A stretch of DNA of 64,000 nt, taken from the NCBI GenBank assembly GCA_016706545.1, contig JADJJK010000015.1, positions 92,999-156,998 on the forward strand. The letters run 5' to 3'. The DNA is from Myxococcales bacterium. Lineage in GTDB: Bacteria; Myxococcota_A; Polyangia; Haliangiales; Haliangiaceae. Below the pieces are notes generated by a model. That model saw nothing but the letters and a program-made list of their open reading frames with translations. It did not search any database and was not told the DNA's origin. How positions within the stretch are numbered: the stretch's first letter is position 1; every line of letters starts with the position of its first letter. This document shows, one piece after another, positions 8,128 to 16,961 of the stretch. The position numbers and the translations under genes are program-made.

Positions 8128-9918
8128 ATGAAGACGCTGGTCGGTATCCTCGTTCTTGCGTGCTGCTGGGCCGCCGTCGCGGAGGCTCAGCCGTCCGCGC
8201 GCCCGGGCCGTCGGCGCGCGCCGCCCGCGGCTCGGCGCAGCAAGGCCAAGGCCGAGGCTCCTCCTGCGCCGGCGGCGGTGCCTGCATCCGGGCCTGCGGC
8301 GATGCCGGCATCCGGGCCTGCGGCGATGCCTGCATCCGGGCCTGCGGCGATGCCTGCGTCCGGGCCGGCGGCGATACCTGCATCTGGGCCTGCATCCAAG
8401 CAAGAGGGCCAAGCGCCGGATCCGAGAGCGGCGGCGCTGGCGCCTGCCGCCGCACCTGCCGCATCGCCCGTTGCCGCATCGCCCGCCACCGCGGCGGCTG
8501 CTCCGGCGAGCGCGCCTGCCGCCGCGGCGTCTGCCCCGGCGAGCGCGCCTGACGCCGCGGCGCCCACGTTGACTCCGGAGCAAGTGGAGGAGCTGCTATC
8601 GCGGCTGGGCGAGTTCGAGGAGATCGTGGGGGAGCTGGAGCGCAAGAACGCGCTGCAGCGCTTGTCCTGGTCAGCCGACTACCGCGTCACGCTCTCGCAC
8701 TTTCGCCTGTCCGGCGACGCGCTCGACGGCAGCCGGGACGCCAGCGGCGCGCCGGTGCAGGTCACCGAGCGAAACGCCGAGCAGTGGACGCATCGCGCGC
8801 GCCTGATGCTGCAGGCGGATCCGATCCGGCAGCTCCGCTTCCGCGCGCGCCTGGTGGCGTTCAAGCGCTTTGGCGACTCGGTGAACGGGCCGGCCATCGA
8901 TGGCTCCACCGCGCGCGTGCCGCGGGACGCCAGCGCGCGCCTCGACCGGTTCTGGGTCGACTGGTTCATCACCGACAAGCTCAGCGTGTCGCTCGGCAGA
9001 TTGTCGACCACGGACGGCAGCCCGTCGGAGCTGCGCGAGAACCTGGATCGGCCGGCGGCCACCGTGAGCATCGGCCTGGTCGACAGCGAATACGATATCG
9101 CCGCGTTCACCTACGCGATCGGCCCGGCGCTCCTGCGCGGCTTCTACCTGTCGTGGCAGTTCCAGCGCCCCGATGATCCGCTGGGCCAGCTCCCGTTCCT
9201 GGCCTCCGAGGAGCTGCCGACCCGCATCCTCGGCGCGGGCCTGCAGGTCCGCTCGGAGAAGCGCGGCATCCCCACCTTCGAGCTGTCTGGCTATTACAAC
9301 CCTCGCTTTCGCCCGGTGCCGCCGTACGTCCTGCCCTTGGCGAGCGGCGCGCTGGTCCCGGCCTCGAAGGTCCCTTCGTCGCTGGGCCGGCTCGCCGGCG
9401 GGACCCTGCTCTTGATGTGGCGCGAGCTGTTCGCTGGCGTGGATGTCTTCGCCTCCGCCAGCGTCTCGTACGCCGACGGCAACGACCAGGCGGTGGAGTT
9501 CCCCGTCGGACCGCAAGGTCAATCCGTGCCGATGCTGGTGCTCGCTGGAGCGGACTCTGACACCCGGTTTGGCACGCACGTCTACGCAGGCCTCCGCGTC
9601 ACCGCGCCGTTTGGTGGCGCGCGCGCGCCCAAGCTCGGCGCGGAGCTCACCGCCGGCTCGCGGTACCTCGTCACCTTCACCACGCCGACGACCGACCTGC
9701 TGACCCGGCTGGGCGTGCGCGGCCGCACCTACGACCTGTACGCGATCCAGCCGATCTACCCGCAGCTCTTTGCTCGGCTGTCATGGACCATGATCGATCA
9801 CGACCACGCGCCGCCCATCGCCGGTGCGCTGGGCCTCATCGCGCCGCTGGGCGGCACCTCGCCGGCCATCAAGCGAACGATTCACGGCGTGAACCTCATG
9901 CTGAACGCCACCTTCTGA
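8128..9918 (+). CDS. Outer-membrane beta-barrel protein, paralog B
   Basis: 596 residues, close to paralog A throughout the barrel and signal peptide (MKTLVGILVLACCWAAVAEA). ATG at 8128 is preceded by GGGAGA. The linker after the signal peptide is different: it holds about four and a half copies of an 8-residue unit ASGPAAMP, encoded by 24-base tandem repeats at roughly 8284-8394. The helix EELLSRLGEFEEIVGELERK, the strand domain starting WSADYRVTLSHF and the terminal Phe are kept. Many differences between A and B in the barrel are conservative, which suggests that both copies remain under selection. It arose by the local duplication described at 7746-8127. Function unknown; expected in the outer membrane. 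Confidence 0.8.
   Translation: MKTLVGILVLACCWAAVAEAQPSARPGRRRAPPAARRSKAKAEAPPAPAAVPASGPAAMPASGPAAMPASGPAAMPASGPAAIPASGPASKQEGQAPDPRAAALAPAAAPAASPVAASPATAAAAPASAPAAAASAPASAPDAAAPTLTPEQVEELLSRLGEFEEIVGELERKNALQRLSWSADYRVTLSHFRLSGDALDGSRDASGAPVQVTERNAEQWTHRARLMLQADPIRQLRFRARLVAFKRFGDSVNGPAIDGSTARVPRDASARLDRFWVDWFITDKLSVSLGRLSTTDGSPSELRENLDRPAATVSIGLVDSEYDIAAFTYAIGPALLRGFYLSWQFQRPDDPLGQLPFLASEELPTRILGAGLQVRSEKRGIPTFELSGYYNPRFRPVPPYVLPLASGALVPASKVPSSLGRLAGGTLLLMWRELFAGVDVFASASVSYADGNDQAVEFPVGPQGQSVPMLVLAGADSDTRFGTHVYAGLRVTAPFGGARAPKLGAELTAGSRYLVTFTTPTTDLLTRLGVRGRTYDLYAIQPIYPQLFARLSWTMIDHDHAPPIAGALGLIAPLGGTSPAIKRTIHGVNLMLNATF
8284..8394 (+). repeat. 24-base tandem repeat coding ASGPAAMP
   Basis: About four and a half in-frame copies in the linker of barrel paralog B, probably length-variable between strains. 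The matching linker of paralog A carries an unrelated 39-base repeat. Confidence 0.8.
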
Positions 9919-10173
9919 CCGAGGTGGCCCCCCAGGGAAACTCTGCATTCGTTCTGCGACGCAGTTCACAAGTAAAGAAGATCTTTGACAGATCGAAAAT
10001 CGTGAGGCGGGGTGTGTGCTGCATCGCGTCGGGAGTGATGCCTGCGTCTATCGCCGCGGTTGCAGGTGTCTGTCGGCAAGGCGCCAAGTCGTGCGCTTTC
10101 ATGCGGTTCGCTGTGCTACCGTTTGTAGGCATTCAAGAGTGGGGATCTTCCACTTCGCCTGGACGCCAAAAAC

Positions 10174-12054
10174 ATGAGGTCCATTACCGAAATTCGCACG
10201 GAAGAGAGTGGCCGGCTCGGTAACTATCGCATCCTGCGACTGCTGGGCCGCGGCGGCATGGGGGATGTGTATCTGGGCTGGTCGGGGCTGCGCTTGGTGG
10301 CGATCAAGCTCTTGCATGCGCACTACGCCAGCGACGCCACCTTCGTCGCGATGTTTCTCGCCGAGGCCAAGGTCGCTGGCCGGATCAACCACACCGGCAT
10401 CGCGCAGGTCCTCGACGTCGGCGTCGACGGTGGCCGGCTGTACATGGTGATGGAGTACGTCGCGGGCCACAACCTCGACGAGCTGATCACGGACACCGCG
10501 ATCCCCGGGCCCTCGCTGCTGCCGCTGCGCATCGGCGCCGCGGTGTTTGCCTTCGTGGCGCAGGCGCTGTCCGCCGCGCATCGCGCGCAGGTCGTCCACC
10601 GCGATATCTCTCCGCACAACATCCTGGTCAGCGACACCGGCGCCATCAAGCTCATCGATTTCGGCATCGCGCGCACCTCCTCGACGGAGCTGCGCACCAC
10701 GCCCGGGACGTTCCGCGGTCGCTTTGGCTACATGGCGCCGGAGTACGTGCAGGGCCAGCCGTGTGATCATCGGGTCGATCTGTTCGCGCTGGGCGTGGTG
10801 ATGTGGGAGACCTTCGCGCGGCGCAGGCTCTACCCGGGCGCCGCGGCAGCGCAGCTCTACGCCGTGATCGAGCGGCCGGCCGAGCGCCTGGACGAGGTGG
10901 TGCCGGGCTTTCCGGAGGAGCTGGCCACCGTGGTGGAGAAGCTGCTCGAGCGAGATCCGGAGAAGCGCATGGCCACCGCCGCCCAGGTGGCGACGACGCT
11001 GGAGGCGATGCTGCCGCGCCTGCCGGACGACGGGTTCCGCAACCTCGCGCACTGGGTGGAGCACCACCTGGCGCATCGCATCGAGGCGCGCGCTCACGCC
11101 GACACCGAAGAGCTGCAGCGCATCGAGCTGGAGAACGCCGATCCAGACATCGAGATCTTGCCCAGCGCCACCTCGGCGGCGCGCTACGTTGGCGAGTCCT
11201 CTCACACGTTCTCGCCGGTGGCGCGGCCTGGCGTCAGGAGCGGGCTTCCGCGCTGGCTGCCCGCGGTCGCCTTGGGCGCCATCGGCGTGGTGTTGCTCGG
11301 CGGCGCCATCTGGATGTTCGCCAGCCGCTCGCGGCCGTCGGCGCCCTCGGGCGGACAGGCCGCGCTAGCCAACGGCCCGCAAGCGGTGCCGCTGGTGCAG
11401 CCGATCCCGGTGTCAGCGCCCCCGGCGGTGGCACCTCCGGTGACGGAGCCTCCTGTGGTCGAGACGCAGCCGGCCCCGCCGCCTGCGGTCGTGACCGCCG
11501 CGGTGCCGGTGCCCGACGCCGGGCATCCGCCAGCGGCGCCGCCCAAGGACGACCCCTCCTCGCGGAAGAAGAAGGGCCGCGATGGCAAGGGCGCAGACGT
11601 CCGCGCGCCGGACCGGACGCCCTCGGTCGCGGTGATCATCGCGCCGCGCACGCCAGAGGATGACCCGGCGGCCACTCCGGTGGCGCCCACGCCGGTGGCG
11701 CCCACGCCGGTGGCGCCCACGCTGCCCACAGTGCCGCCGCCGCCGCCGCCGGTGGCCACGCCAGCCGCGCCACCGCGCACGCCGCGCGTGCCGGCCAGCA
11801 TGCTGGGAGACGAAGGCGCAGGCTCCGCGGTGGTGGGCGAGTGCAACGCCTGCCACTCCAAGTCCAGCGTGCGTCGGGTGGAGGGCAAGCAGATGACGCG
11901 CAGCCAGTGGGAGCGCTTCTTTCGCAACGGTACGCACGATCGCTACCTCGCCTTGGGCGATCGCATGAACGTGACCAAGCTCGCCGCGGCCAAGGCGTTC
12001 TTGTCCGCGCGGGCGCTGGATGCCTCCTCGGATCAAGGCGCCGGAGTTCGATGA
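10174..12054 (+). CDS. Transmembrane Ser/Thr kinase with a C-terminal cytochrome-c-like haem domain
   Basis: 626 residues. The kinase domain (about 17-280) has GRGGMGDVYLG, the catalytic Lys in VAIKLL, HRDISPHN, DFGIA and FGYMAPE, so it should be active. A membrane helix lies at about 361-384 (LPAVALGAIGVVLLGGAIWM). The exterior half is a Pro/Ala/Lys linker and then a small domain with C557-N-A-C560-H561, the covalent haem-c motif, and Met598 in GDRMNVTKL as a possible second axial ligand. The wording after CXXCH (RSQWERFFRNGTHDRYLALG) looks like short soluble c-type cytochromes. This suggests a kinase that senses redox state or a gas ligand in the periplasm. The 3' end overlaps barrel gene C (ATGA). 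The 255-base gap upstream (9919-10173) holds no clear promoter. Haem binding is inferred from motif only. Confidence 0.85.
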   Translation: MRSITEIRTEESGRLGNYRILRLLGRGGMGDVYLGWSGLRLVAIKLLHAHYASDATFVAMFLAEAKVAGRINHTGIAQVLDVGVDGGRLYMVMEYVAGHNLDELITDTAIPGPSLLPLRIGAAVFAFVAQALSAAHRAQVVHRDISPHNILVSDTGAIKLIDFGIARTSSTELRTTPGTFRGRFGYMAPEYVQGQPCDHRVDLFALGVVMWETFARRRLYPGAAAAQLYAVIERPAERLDEVVPGFPEELATVVEKLLERDPEKRMATAAQVATTLEAMLPRLPDDGFRNLAHWVEHHLAHRIEARAHADTEELQRIELENADPDIEILPSATSAARYVGESSHTFSPVARPGVRSGLPRWLPAVALGAIGVVLLGGAIWMFASRSRPSAPSGGQAALANGPQAVPLVQPIPVSAPPAVAPPVTEPPVVETQPAPPPAVVTAAVPVPDAGHPPAAPPKDDPSSRKKKGRDGKGADVRAPDRTPSVAVIIAPRTPEDDPAATPVAPTPVAPTPVAPTLPTVPPPPPPVATPAAPPRTPRVPASMLGDEGAGSAVVGECNACHSKSSVRRVEGKQMTRSQWERFFRNGTHDRYLALGDRMNVTKLAAAKAFLSARALDASSDQGAGVR

Positions 12055-13622
12055 AGCAACGTATCGCTGTGGCCCTGGCGGCGCTTGGCGCCGCCGCATC
12101 CGTCCTCCTCGTCGCGCCTCCCGCGCGGGCCGATGTCCAGTCGTCGGCGCGCGGCGCCGAGCCGGACTCTGGCTCGCGTGGTGACCCCGGCGACAACGGC
12201 GCATCGGACGGCGCGCCGGGCGGGGACGCCGCGATCGCCGAGGGCGGAGACGCCGCCGAGGCTTCGGAGGCCCCGGAGACGCCGGAGACGATCGAAGAGC
12301 TGTCCGACCGCGTCCGCGAACTCGAGGACATCGTCGGCGAGCTCGAGCGCAAGACCGCGCTGCAGCGCCTGGGCTGGTCCGCGGACTATCGCATCACCCT
12401 GTCGTCCTTCCGCTACGAGGGCGAATCGCCAGATGGCGCGCGCAACGCGGACGGCACGCCGCGCAAGGTGGTGCTGGACAACCAGGAGCAATGGACCCAC
12501 CGCGCGCGCCTGTCGCTGCAGACCGATCCCACCGGCAGCCTGCGCTTCCGCGCGCGCCTGGTGGTGTTCAAGCGCTTCGGCGACTCCGCCTTCGTGCCGG
12601 TGCTGGAGAGCTCCGCCGGCCGCGTGCCGCGCGACGCCACCGCGCGCTTCGATCGCTTCTGGATCGACTGGTTCTTGACGCAGCGCTGGAGCCTGTCGCT
12701 GGGCCGGATCTCGGCCACCGACGGCAGCCCCTCGGAGCTGCGCGAGAACCTGGACCGGCCGGCGTCCACCTTGAGCCTCGGCCTCATCGACCGCGAGTAC
12801 GACGCGGTGGCCGCCACCTATCAGGTGGGCAACCTGCTCCTGCGCGGCTTTTATCTGTCCTGGCAGTTCCAGCGCGCGGACGACATCTACACCTCGCTGC
12901 CATTTCTGGCGCGCAGCGAAGCGCCCATGCGCACCTACGGCGCCGCGGTGCAATACCGCTCGACCACGCCGGCCATCCCCAACTTCGACATCACCGCCTT
13001 CATCAGCCCGCGCTTCCGCGCGCTGCCGCCGCTGGACTTGCCCATCGGCGGCCGGCTGGTGTCGCCGACGTACGTGCCCAACTCGCTGGGCCGGGTGATG
13101 GGCGCCACCGCGCTGCTGCTCTGGCGCGACATGGTCAAGGGGCTCGACGCCTTCCTGGCCGGCAGCATCTCGCACGTCAACCCCAACGGCGAGTCGCTCA
13201 GGTACCCCATCGGCCCCGACGGCGCCTCCATCCCGGTCTTGACCCTGACCAGCGCCGACTCCGACAGCCACGTCGGCCTGCAGGTCTACTCCGGCTTTCG
13301 CCTGACCATGCCGTTTGGTGGCAAGCACGCGCCCAAGACCGGCTTCGAGTTCACGTTTGGCAACCGCAACATCCTCTCCTTCGCCACCCCCACCTCGGAC
13401 CTGGTCACCCGCCTGGGCCTGCGCGGTCGCACCTACGACCTCTACTACATCCAGCCGATCTACTCGAACCTCTTCGCGCGCCTCTCCGCCACCATCCTCG
13501 ACTACGACTACACCCCGCCGCTGGGCGGCGCGCTCGGCTTCGTTCCCGAGCTGGGCGGCACCCACCAGGAGAGCGACCGCATGATCCGCGGCTTCAACCT
13601 GGCGCTGCACGCGTCGTTCTAG
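12051..13622 (+). CDS. Outer-membrane beta-barrel protein, paralog C, coupled to the haem-kinase gene
   Basis: 523 residues, start ATG overlapping the kinase stop. A signal peptide (MKQRIAVALAALGAAASVLLVAPPARA) precedes a shorter, acidic linker instead of the Ala/Pro linkers of A and B. The helix ELSDRVRELEDIVGELERKT, the barrel start LGWSADYRITLSSF and motifs such as DGSPSELRENLDRPAS are shared with A and B, and the chain ends in Phe (FNLALHASF). It is more diverged than A and B are from each other, so the kinase-plus-barrel pairing is older than the A/B duplication. The tight coupling implies that kinase and barrel act in one envelope process. A porin or sensor role is possible. Confidence 0.82.
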   Translation: MKQRIAVALAALGAAASVLLVAPPARADVQSSARGAEPDSGSRGDPGDNGASDGAPGGDAAIAEGGDAAEASEAPETPETIEELSDRVRELEDIVGELERKTALQRLGWSADYRITLSSFRYEGESPDGARNADGTPRKVVLDNQEQWTHRARLSLQTDPTGSLRFRARLVVFKRFGDSAFVPVLESSAGRVPRDATARFDRFWIDWFLTQRWSLSLGRISATDGSPSELRENLDRPASTLSLGLIDREYDAVAATYQVGNLLLRGFYLSWQFQRADDIYTSLPFLARSEAPMRTYGAAVQYRSTTPAIPNFDITAFISPRFRALPPLDLPIGGRLVSPTYVPNSLGRVMGATALLLWRDMVKGLDAFLAGSISHVNPNGESLRYPIGPDGASIPVLTLTSADSDSHVGLQVYSGFRLTMPFGGKHAPKTGFEFTFGNRNILSFATPTSDLVTRLGLRGRTYDLYYIQPIYSNLFARLSATILDYDYTPPLGGALGFVPELGGTHQESDRMIRGFNLALHASF

Positions 13623-13723
13623 CTACGGCCCGGCTCGCGTCGCGCTGGAGGGCACGGCGCGCGTGCGCTATCGCCGCGGCGATCTCTTGCGCTGCGCGCT
13701 GCGCTCTTCGAGCGATAGCTGGC

Positions 13724-14842
13724 TCAGAGCCGGTCTCGGTCGATGGACGACTGGGCTTGCTCGGAGAGGGCGCGGACGCCGTGGATGAAGACGGCGAAGC
13801 GGGGGTCCTTGGTGAGGCCCTTGGCATAGCGGTAGTAGATCTGCTGGGCGACGACGGCGGTCTTGAACAGGCCAAAGGCGTAGTAGAAGACCAGCGAGGT
13901 GGCGGGGCGGCCGGTGGCGGCGAGGTAGCGGCGGGCGAGCTCGTCGCGGGTCCACATGCCGGGGAGCGAGGTCAAGCCGAAGCGGAGGAGCTGCAAGGGC
14001 GGCGGATCGTCGACGTGGACCCAGTAGCCAAGGGCGGTGCCCAGGTCCATCAGCGGGTCGCCCAGGGTGGACATCTCCCAGTCGAGGATGCCGGTGATGC
14101 GGGTGAGGGACCGGTCGAAGATGACGTTGTCGAACTTGAAGTCGTTGTGCAGGAGGCGCGGCGAGCCCTCCGCGGGGCGGTTGGCGGCGAGCCAGGCGGC
14201 GACGGAGGTCACCACCGGGATGTCGTCGGTCTGCGAGCCGGCGTAGCGCTCGGTCCAGCCCTTGACCTGGCGCTCGATGTAGCCGGCGGGCTTGCCAAAC
14301 TCGGCGAGGCCCGCGGCCACGTAGTCCACGGAGTGCAGCGCGGCGAAGGCGTCCACCAGCAGGCCGCACAGGCGGGAGGCCGCCTCGGCGTCCAGGGTCA
14401 ACCCGCTGGGGAGCTCCTTGCGCAGGATCACGCCGCGGCGGCGCTCCATCAGGTAGAACGGCGCGCCGAGCACGCTGTCGTCGGGGCAGTAGGCGAGCAC
14501 CTTGGGCGCGAGCGGCCACACCGGCGCGAGCTTGGACAGCACGGCGACCTCGCGGCCCATGTCATGCGCGCTCTTGACCTTGGAGCCCACGGGTGGGCGA
14601 CGCAGGACGTACTCGTGGGCGCCGTGGCGGATGAGGTACGTGAGGTTCGAGTGGCCGCCGGGGAACTGCTCGATGGCCAGGGTCTCGGTGCCGCCCAGCT
14701 CGCGGGCGACATACGCGCCCAGGGCGGCGCTGTCGAGCTGCTCGGCGGCGCGCACGGTGCGCGGGCGGTCTTCAAGCTCGGGCGGCTCCGCCGGCTCGCC
14801 GCCGGGCGGCTGCTCTGCGCCGCCGGACATCATCTGGGACAT
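13724..14842 (-). CDS. Phosphotransferase family protein (APH-like, ACAD10/11 N-domain type)
   Basis: 372-residue aminoglycoside-phosphotransferase-fold kinase. Visible motifs are FPGGHSNLTYLI (nucleotide loop), EYVLRRPP with the ATP-binding Lys/Arg region, the catalytic LLHNDFKFDNVIFD and the Mg-binding ILDWEMSTLGDPLMDLG. It overlaps by one base (TGATG) the acyl-CoA dehydrogenase gene upstream. In animal ACAD10/ACAD11 these two domains are fused and act together on 4-hydroxyacyl-CoA (phosphorylation followed by elimination), so the pair here probably forms the same pathway step. It is not likely to be an antibiotic-resistance enzyme. The product is cytoplasmic. Assignment secure; substrate inferred. 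Confidence 0.88.
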   Translation of the reverse strand: MSQMMSGGAEQPPGGEPAEPPELEDRPRTVRAAEQLDSAALGAYVARELGGTETLAIEQFPGGHSNLTYLIRHGAHEYVLRRPPVGSKVKSAHDMGREVAVLSKLAPVWPLAPKVLAYCPDDSVLGAPFYLMERRRGVILRKELPSGLTLDAEAASRLCGLLVDAFAALHSVDYVAAGLAEFGKPAGYIERQVKGWTERYAGSQTDDIPVVTSVAAWLAANRPAEGSPRLLHNDFKFDNVIFDRSLTRITGILDWEMSTLGDPLMDLGTALGYWVHVDDPPPLQLLRFGLTSLPGMWTRDELARRYLAATGRPATSLVFYYAFGLFKTAVVAQQIYYRYAKGLTKDPRFAVFIHGVRALSEQAQSSIDRDRL

Positions 14843-16041
14843 CAGGCCTCTCCCTGGTACCGGGCCAGGATGCGCTTGGCCACCACCATCTTGTGGACCT
14901 CATCCGGACCGTCGTAGATGCGGGCGCCGCGCTCGTGGACGTAATAGAAGCCCAGCACGGTGTCGCTGGTGACGCCCAGCGCGCCGTGGAGCTGGATCGC
15001 TCGATCGATCACGCGCATCATCACGTCCGCCACGTAGAACTTGATCAGCGAGACCTGCTCTCGCGCGGCGGCGAAGCCCTTCTTGTCGATGGTCCAGGCG
15101 GCCTGCAGGACCATGAGGCGCGCGGCGTCGATCTCGGCGCGCGCCTCGGCCACCCAGGCCTGCACGATCTGGCGGGTCGACAGGGTCTTGTCGTCGGTGA
15201 TCTTGCGGCGGGTGACGTGGCGGCACAGGGTGTCGAACACGCGCTCGCACACGCCGATCCAGCGCATGCAGTGGTGGATGCGGCCGGGGCCCAGGCGCTC
15301 TTGCGCGATGACGAAGCCCGCGCCCTCGGGGCCCAGGCGGTTGGTGACCGGCACGCGCACGTCGTGGAAGCGCAGCTCGGCGTGGCTGGCCCAGCCGCTG
15401 CCGGCGTCGCCCATGATCTTGATGTTGCGCACGAGCTGGTAGCCCGGGGTGTCGGTGGGCACGATGATCATGCTGGCGCGGGTGTGCGCCGACGACTCGG
15501 GCGCGGTCACCGCCATCACCACGGCGAAGGCGGCGCCGTCGGCGCTGCTGGTGAACCACTTGTGGCCGTTGATGACGTACTCGTCGCCCTCACGCCGGGC
15601 CTGGCAAGACAGCATCGTGGGGTTCGAGCCCGGGTTCTCCGGCTCGGTCATGGCGAAGCAGGAGCGGAGCTCGCCGCGTGCCAGCGGCTCGAGGTACTGC
15701 TGATGCTGCTCGTGGGTGCCGTACTTGTGCAGCACCTCCAGGTTGCCGGCGTCCGGCGCCTGCGCGCCGAAGACGTAGTGGCCAAGCGGCGAGCGACCGA
15801 GCTGCTCGGACACCAGGCCATGCTCGACGAGGCCCAGCCCCAGGCCGCCCAGCTCGCGCGGGATCTGCGGCCCCCACAGGCCGGCGGCCTTGACCTTGGC
15901 GCGCAGCTCGCGCAGCACCGCGTCGGACTCGGCGAAGCCCTGCTCCATCACCTGCTGCTCCACCGGCAGCACGTGCTCGTCGAGGAACTGGTGGATGGCG
16001 GCCAGGGTGGGGCGAACGCTCTCGGGTGGGTCGAAGTCCAT
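14842..16041 (-). CDS. Acyl-CoA dehydrogenase, ACAD10/11-like
   Basis: 399 residues, FAD-dependent. Signatures include AMTEPENPGSNPT (flavin region), VINGHKWFTS, QLHGALGVTSDTVLGFYYVHERGARIYDGPDEVH and the final VVAKRIL. The start chosen is the ATG at 16041 (MDFDPPESVRP), which matches where the N-terminal helical domain begins. Upstream are 41 bases to the histidine-phosphatase gene, and its 3' end overlaps the phosphotransferase by one base. So all three are one operon reading leftward. Expected to oxidise long-chain or hydroxylated acyl-CoA in beta-oxidation, in the cytoplasm. Confidence 0.92.
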   Translation of the reverse strand: MDFDPPESVRPTLAAIHQFLDEHVLPVEQQVMEQGFAESDAVLRELRAKVKAAGLWGPQIPRELGGLGLGLVEHGLVSEQLGRSPLGHYVFGAQAPDAGNLEVLHKYGTHEQHQQYLEPLARGELRSCFAMTEPENPGSNPTMLSCQARREGDEYVINGHKWFTSSADGAAFAVVMAVTAPESSAHTRASMIIVPTDTPGYQLVRNIKIMGDAGSGWASHAELRFHDVRVPVTNRLGPEGAGFVIAQERLGPGRIHHCMRWIGVCERVFDTLCRHVTRRKITDDKTLSTRQIVQAWVAEARAEIDAARLMVLQAAWTIDKKGFAAAREQVSLIKFYVADVMMRVIDRAIQLHGALGVTSDTVLGFYYVHERGARIYDGPDEVHKMVVAKRILARYQGEA

Positions 16042-16082
16042 GACGGTCCTCTTGGCTGGTCGGTCGGTGCGCGGCGCGTGAC

Positions 16083-16805
16083 CTAGCGGTCGGTGACGAG
16101 CGCGGACGGCAGGTGGGTGGTGAGGTTGAAGGTGAACATGGAGACGCCGGTGGGGTGAAAGGCCGGGGCCTGGCTGCGGAAGCGCAGGACGGAGAAGGAG
16201 GCGTTCTGCACCACGCGCGAGAGCGCGATCATGCGCTCCTCGCTGGCGCCGAGCGTGAGCCCCATGGCCACAGCGATCGGCCCCGCCGAGGTCACCGCGG
16301 CCACGCGCTGGCCGCTGCCGCCGGCGGCCATCACGCGCAAGAGGCCGCGCTCCACTCGCGCCGCGAACTCGGCGGCGGTCTCCACGCCGGGTACGTTCCA
16401 GGCGCCGCTGGCCCAGCGCATGAGCAGGGCCTCGAACGCGCGCTCGCGCTGGCGCGGATCGGCGGCCTGTGCGGCGTCCGCGGCGCCCGCGGCGTCCGCG
16501 AATTCTGGCAGCTCGCCGAGCCGCGACCACAGCCCGGCGATCAGCTCGAACGCCGGATACTCCGCGAGCTCGGGCAGGAGCTCGGGCTCGGGCAGCGCGG
16601 CGCCTGCCTCGGCGGCGGCGGCGCGCGCGCTGGCGTACGTCTCGACCTGGCGCCGCATGGGGCCGGTGAACACGCGCGTGGGCGCGCGCTGGGTCAGCGC
16701 CGCGCCCACGTGGCGCGCTTGCTCATGGCCGCGGTCGGAGAGCCGGTCGTAGTCGGCCTCGCCATAGCGCGCTTGCCCGTGCCGGATCAGGAGGAGGTCA
16801 GCCAC
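16083..16805 (-). CDS. Histidine phosphatase family protein (phosphoglycerate-mutase fold)
   Basis: 240 residues. LLLIRHGQARYGEADYDRLSDRGHEQARH holds the RHG phosphohistidine motif at residues 7-9, followed by TRVFTGPMRRQVETY, the second Arg/His region typical of the branch. Near the C-terminus VAAVTSAGPIAVAM aligns with the second catalytic-His loop, but the usual His (VxHGG) reads TSAGP, so catalysis may be altered. It leads the operon with the acyl-CoA dehydrogenase and phosphotransferase, and could remove phosphate from an intermediate of that pathway. This is a guess from context. Confidence 0.85.
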   Translation of the reverse strand: MADLLLIRHGQARYGEADYDRLSDRGHEQARHVGAALTQRAPTRVFTGPMRRQVETYASARAAAAEAGAALPEPELLPELAEYPAFELIAGLWSRLGELPEFADAAGAADAAQAADPRQRERAFEALLMRWASGAWNVPGVETAAEFAARVERGLLRVMAAGGSGQRVAAVTSAGPIAVAMGLTLGASEERMIALSRVVQNASFSVLRFRSQAPAFHPTGVSMFTFNLTTHLPSALVTDR

Positions 16806-16881
16806 CCGCGCATCCTACCCACCCTGGAGGCCGAACGTCTTCGCGCCGATTGCTTTCTCGCCTACTGGTGGGCGCTGTGGG

Positions 16882-16934
16882 CGCTGGCCAGGGCCTGCCG
16901 CGGCGTTGGGGACGCTGGCCAGGGCCTGCCGCGG
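16882..16934. repeat. 22-base direct repeat, two copies
   Basis: Identical 22-base copies at 16882-16903 and 16913-16934 in the 156-base gap between the histidine-phosphatase and DUF222-HNH genes. Further GCTGTG-rich repeats continue into the 3' end of the HNH gene to about 17030 and give its Gln/Arg/Pro-rich tail. Confidence 0.7.
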
Positions 16935-16961
16935 GCGCTGGGGCATCCACCTGGCGCATGC

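Noticed and set aside
9985..10013. Promoter TTGACA at 9985 for the haem-kinase gene
   Set aside because: No -10-like box at 16-18 bases; sequence there is GGCGGGG.
13670..13683. ATCGCCGCGGCGAT palindrome after barrel C as a terminator
   Set aside because: No T-run follows and the 14-base palindrome is common in this GC-rich DNA; not strong enough to list.
13724..14842. Aminoglycoside resistance gene
   Set aside because: The APH-like fold is coupled to an acyl-CoA dehydrogenase and matches the ACAD10/11 domain, so resistance is not indicated.
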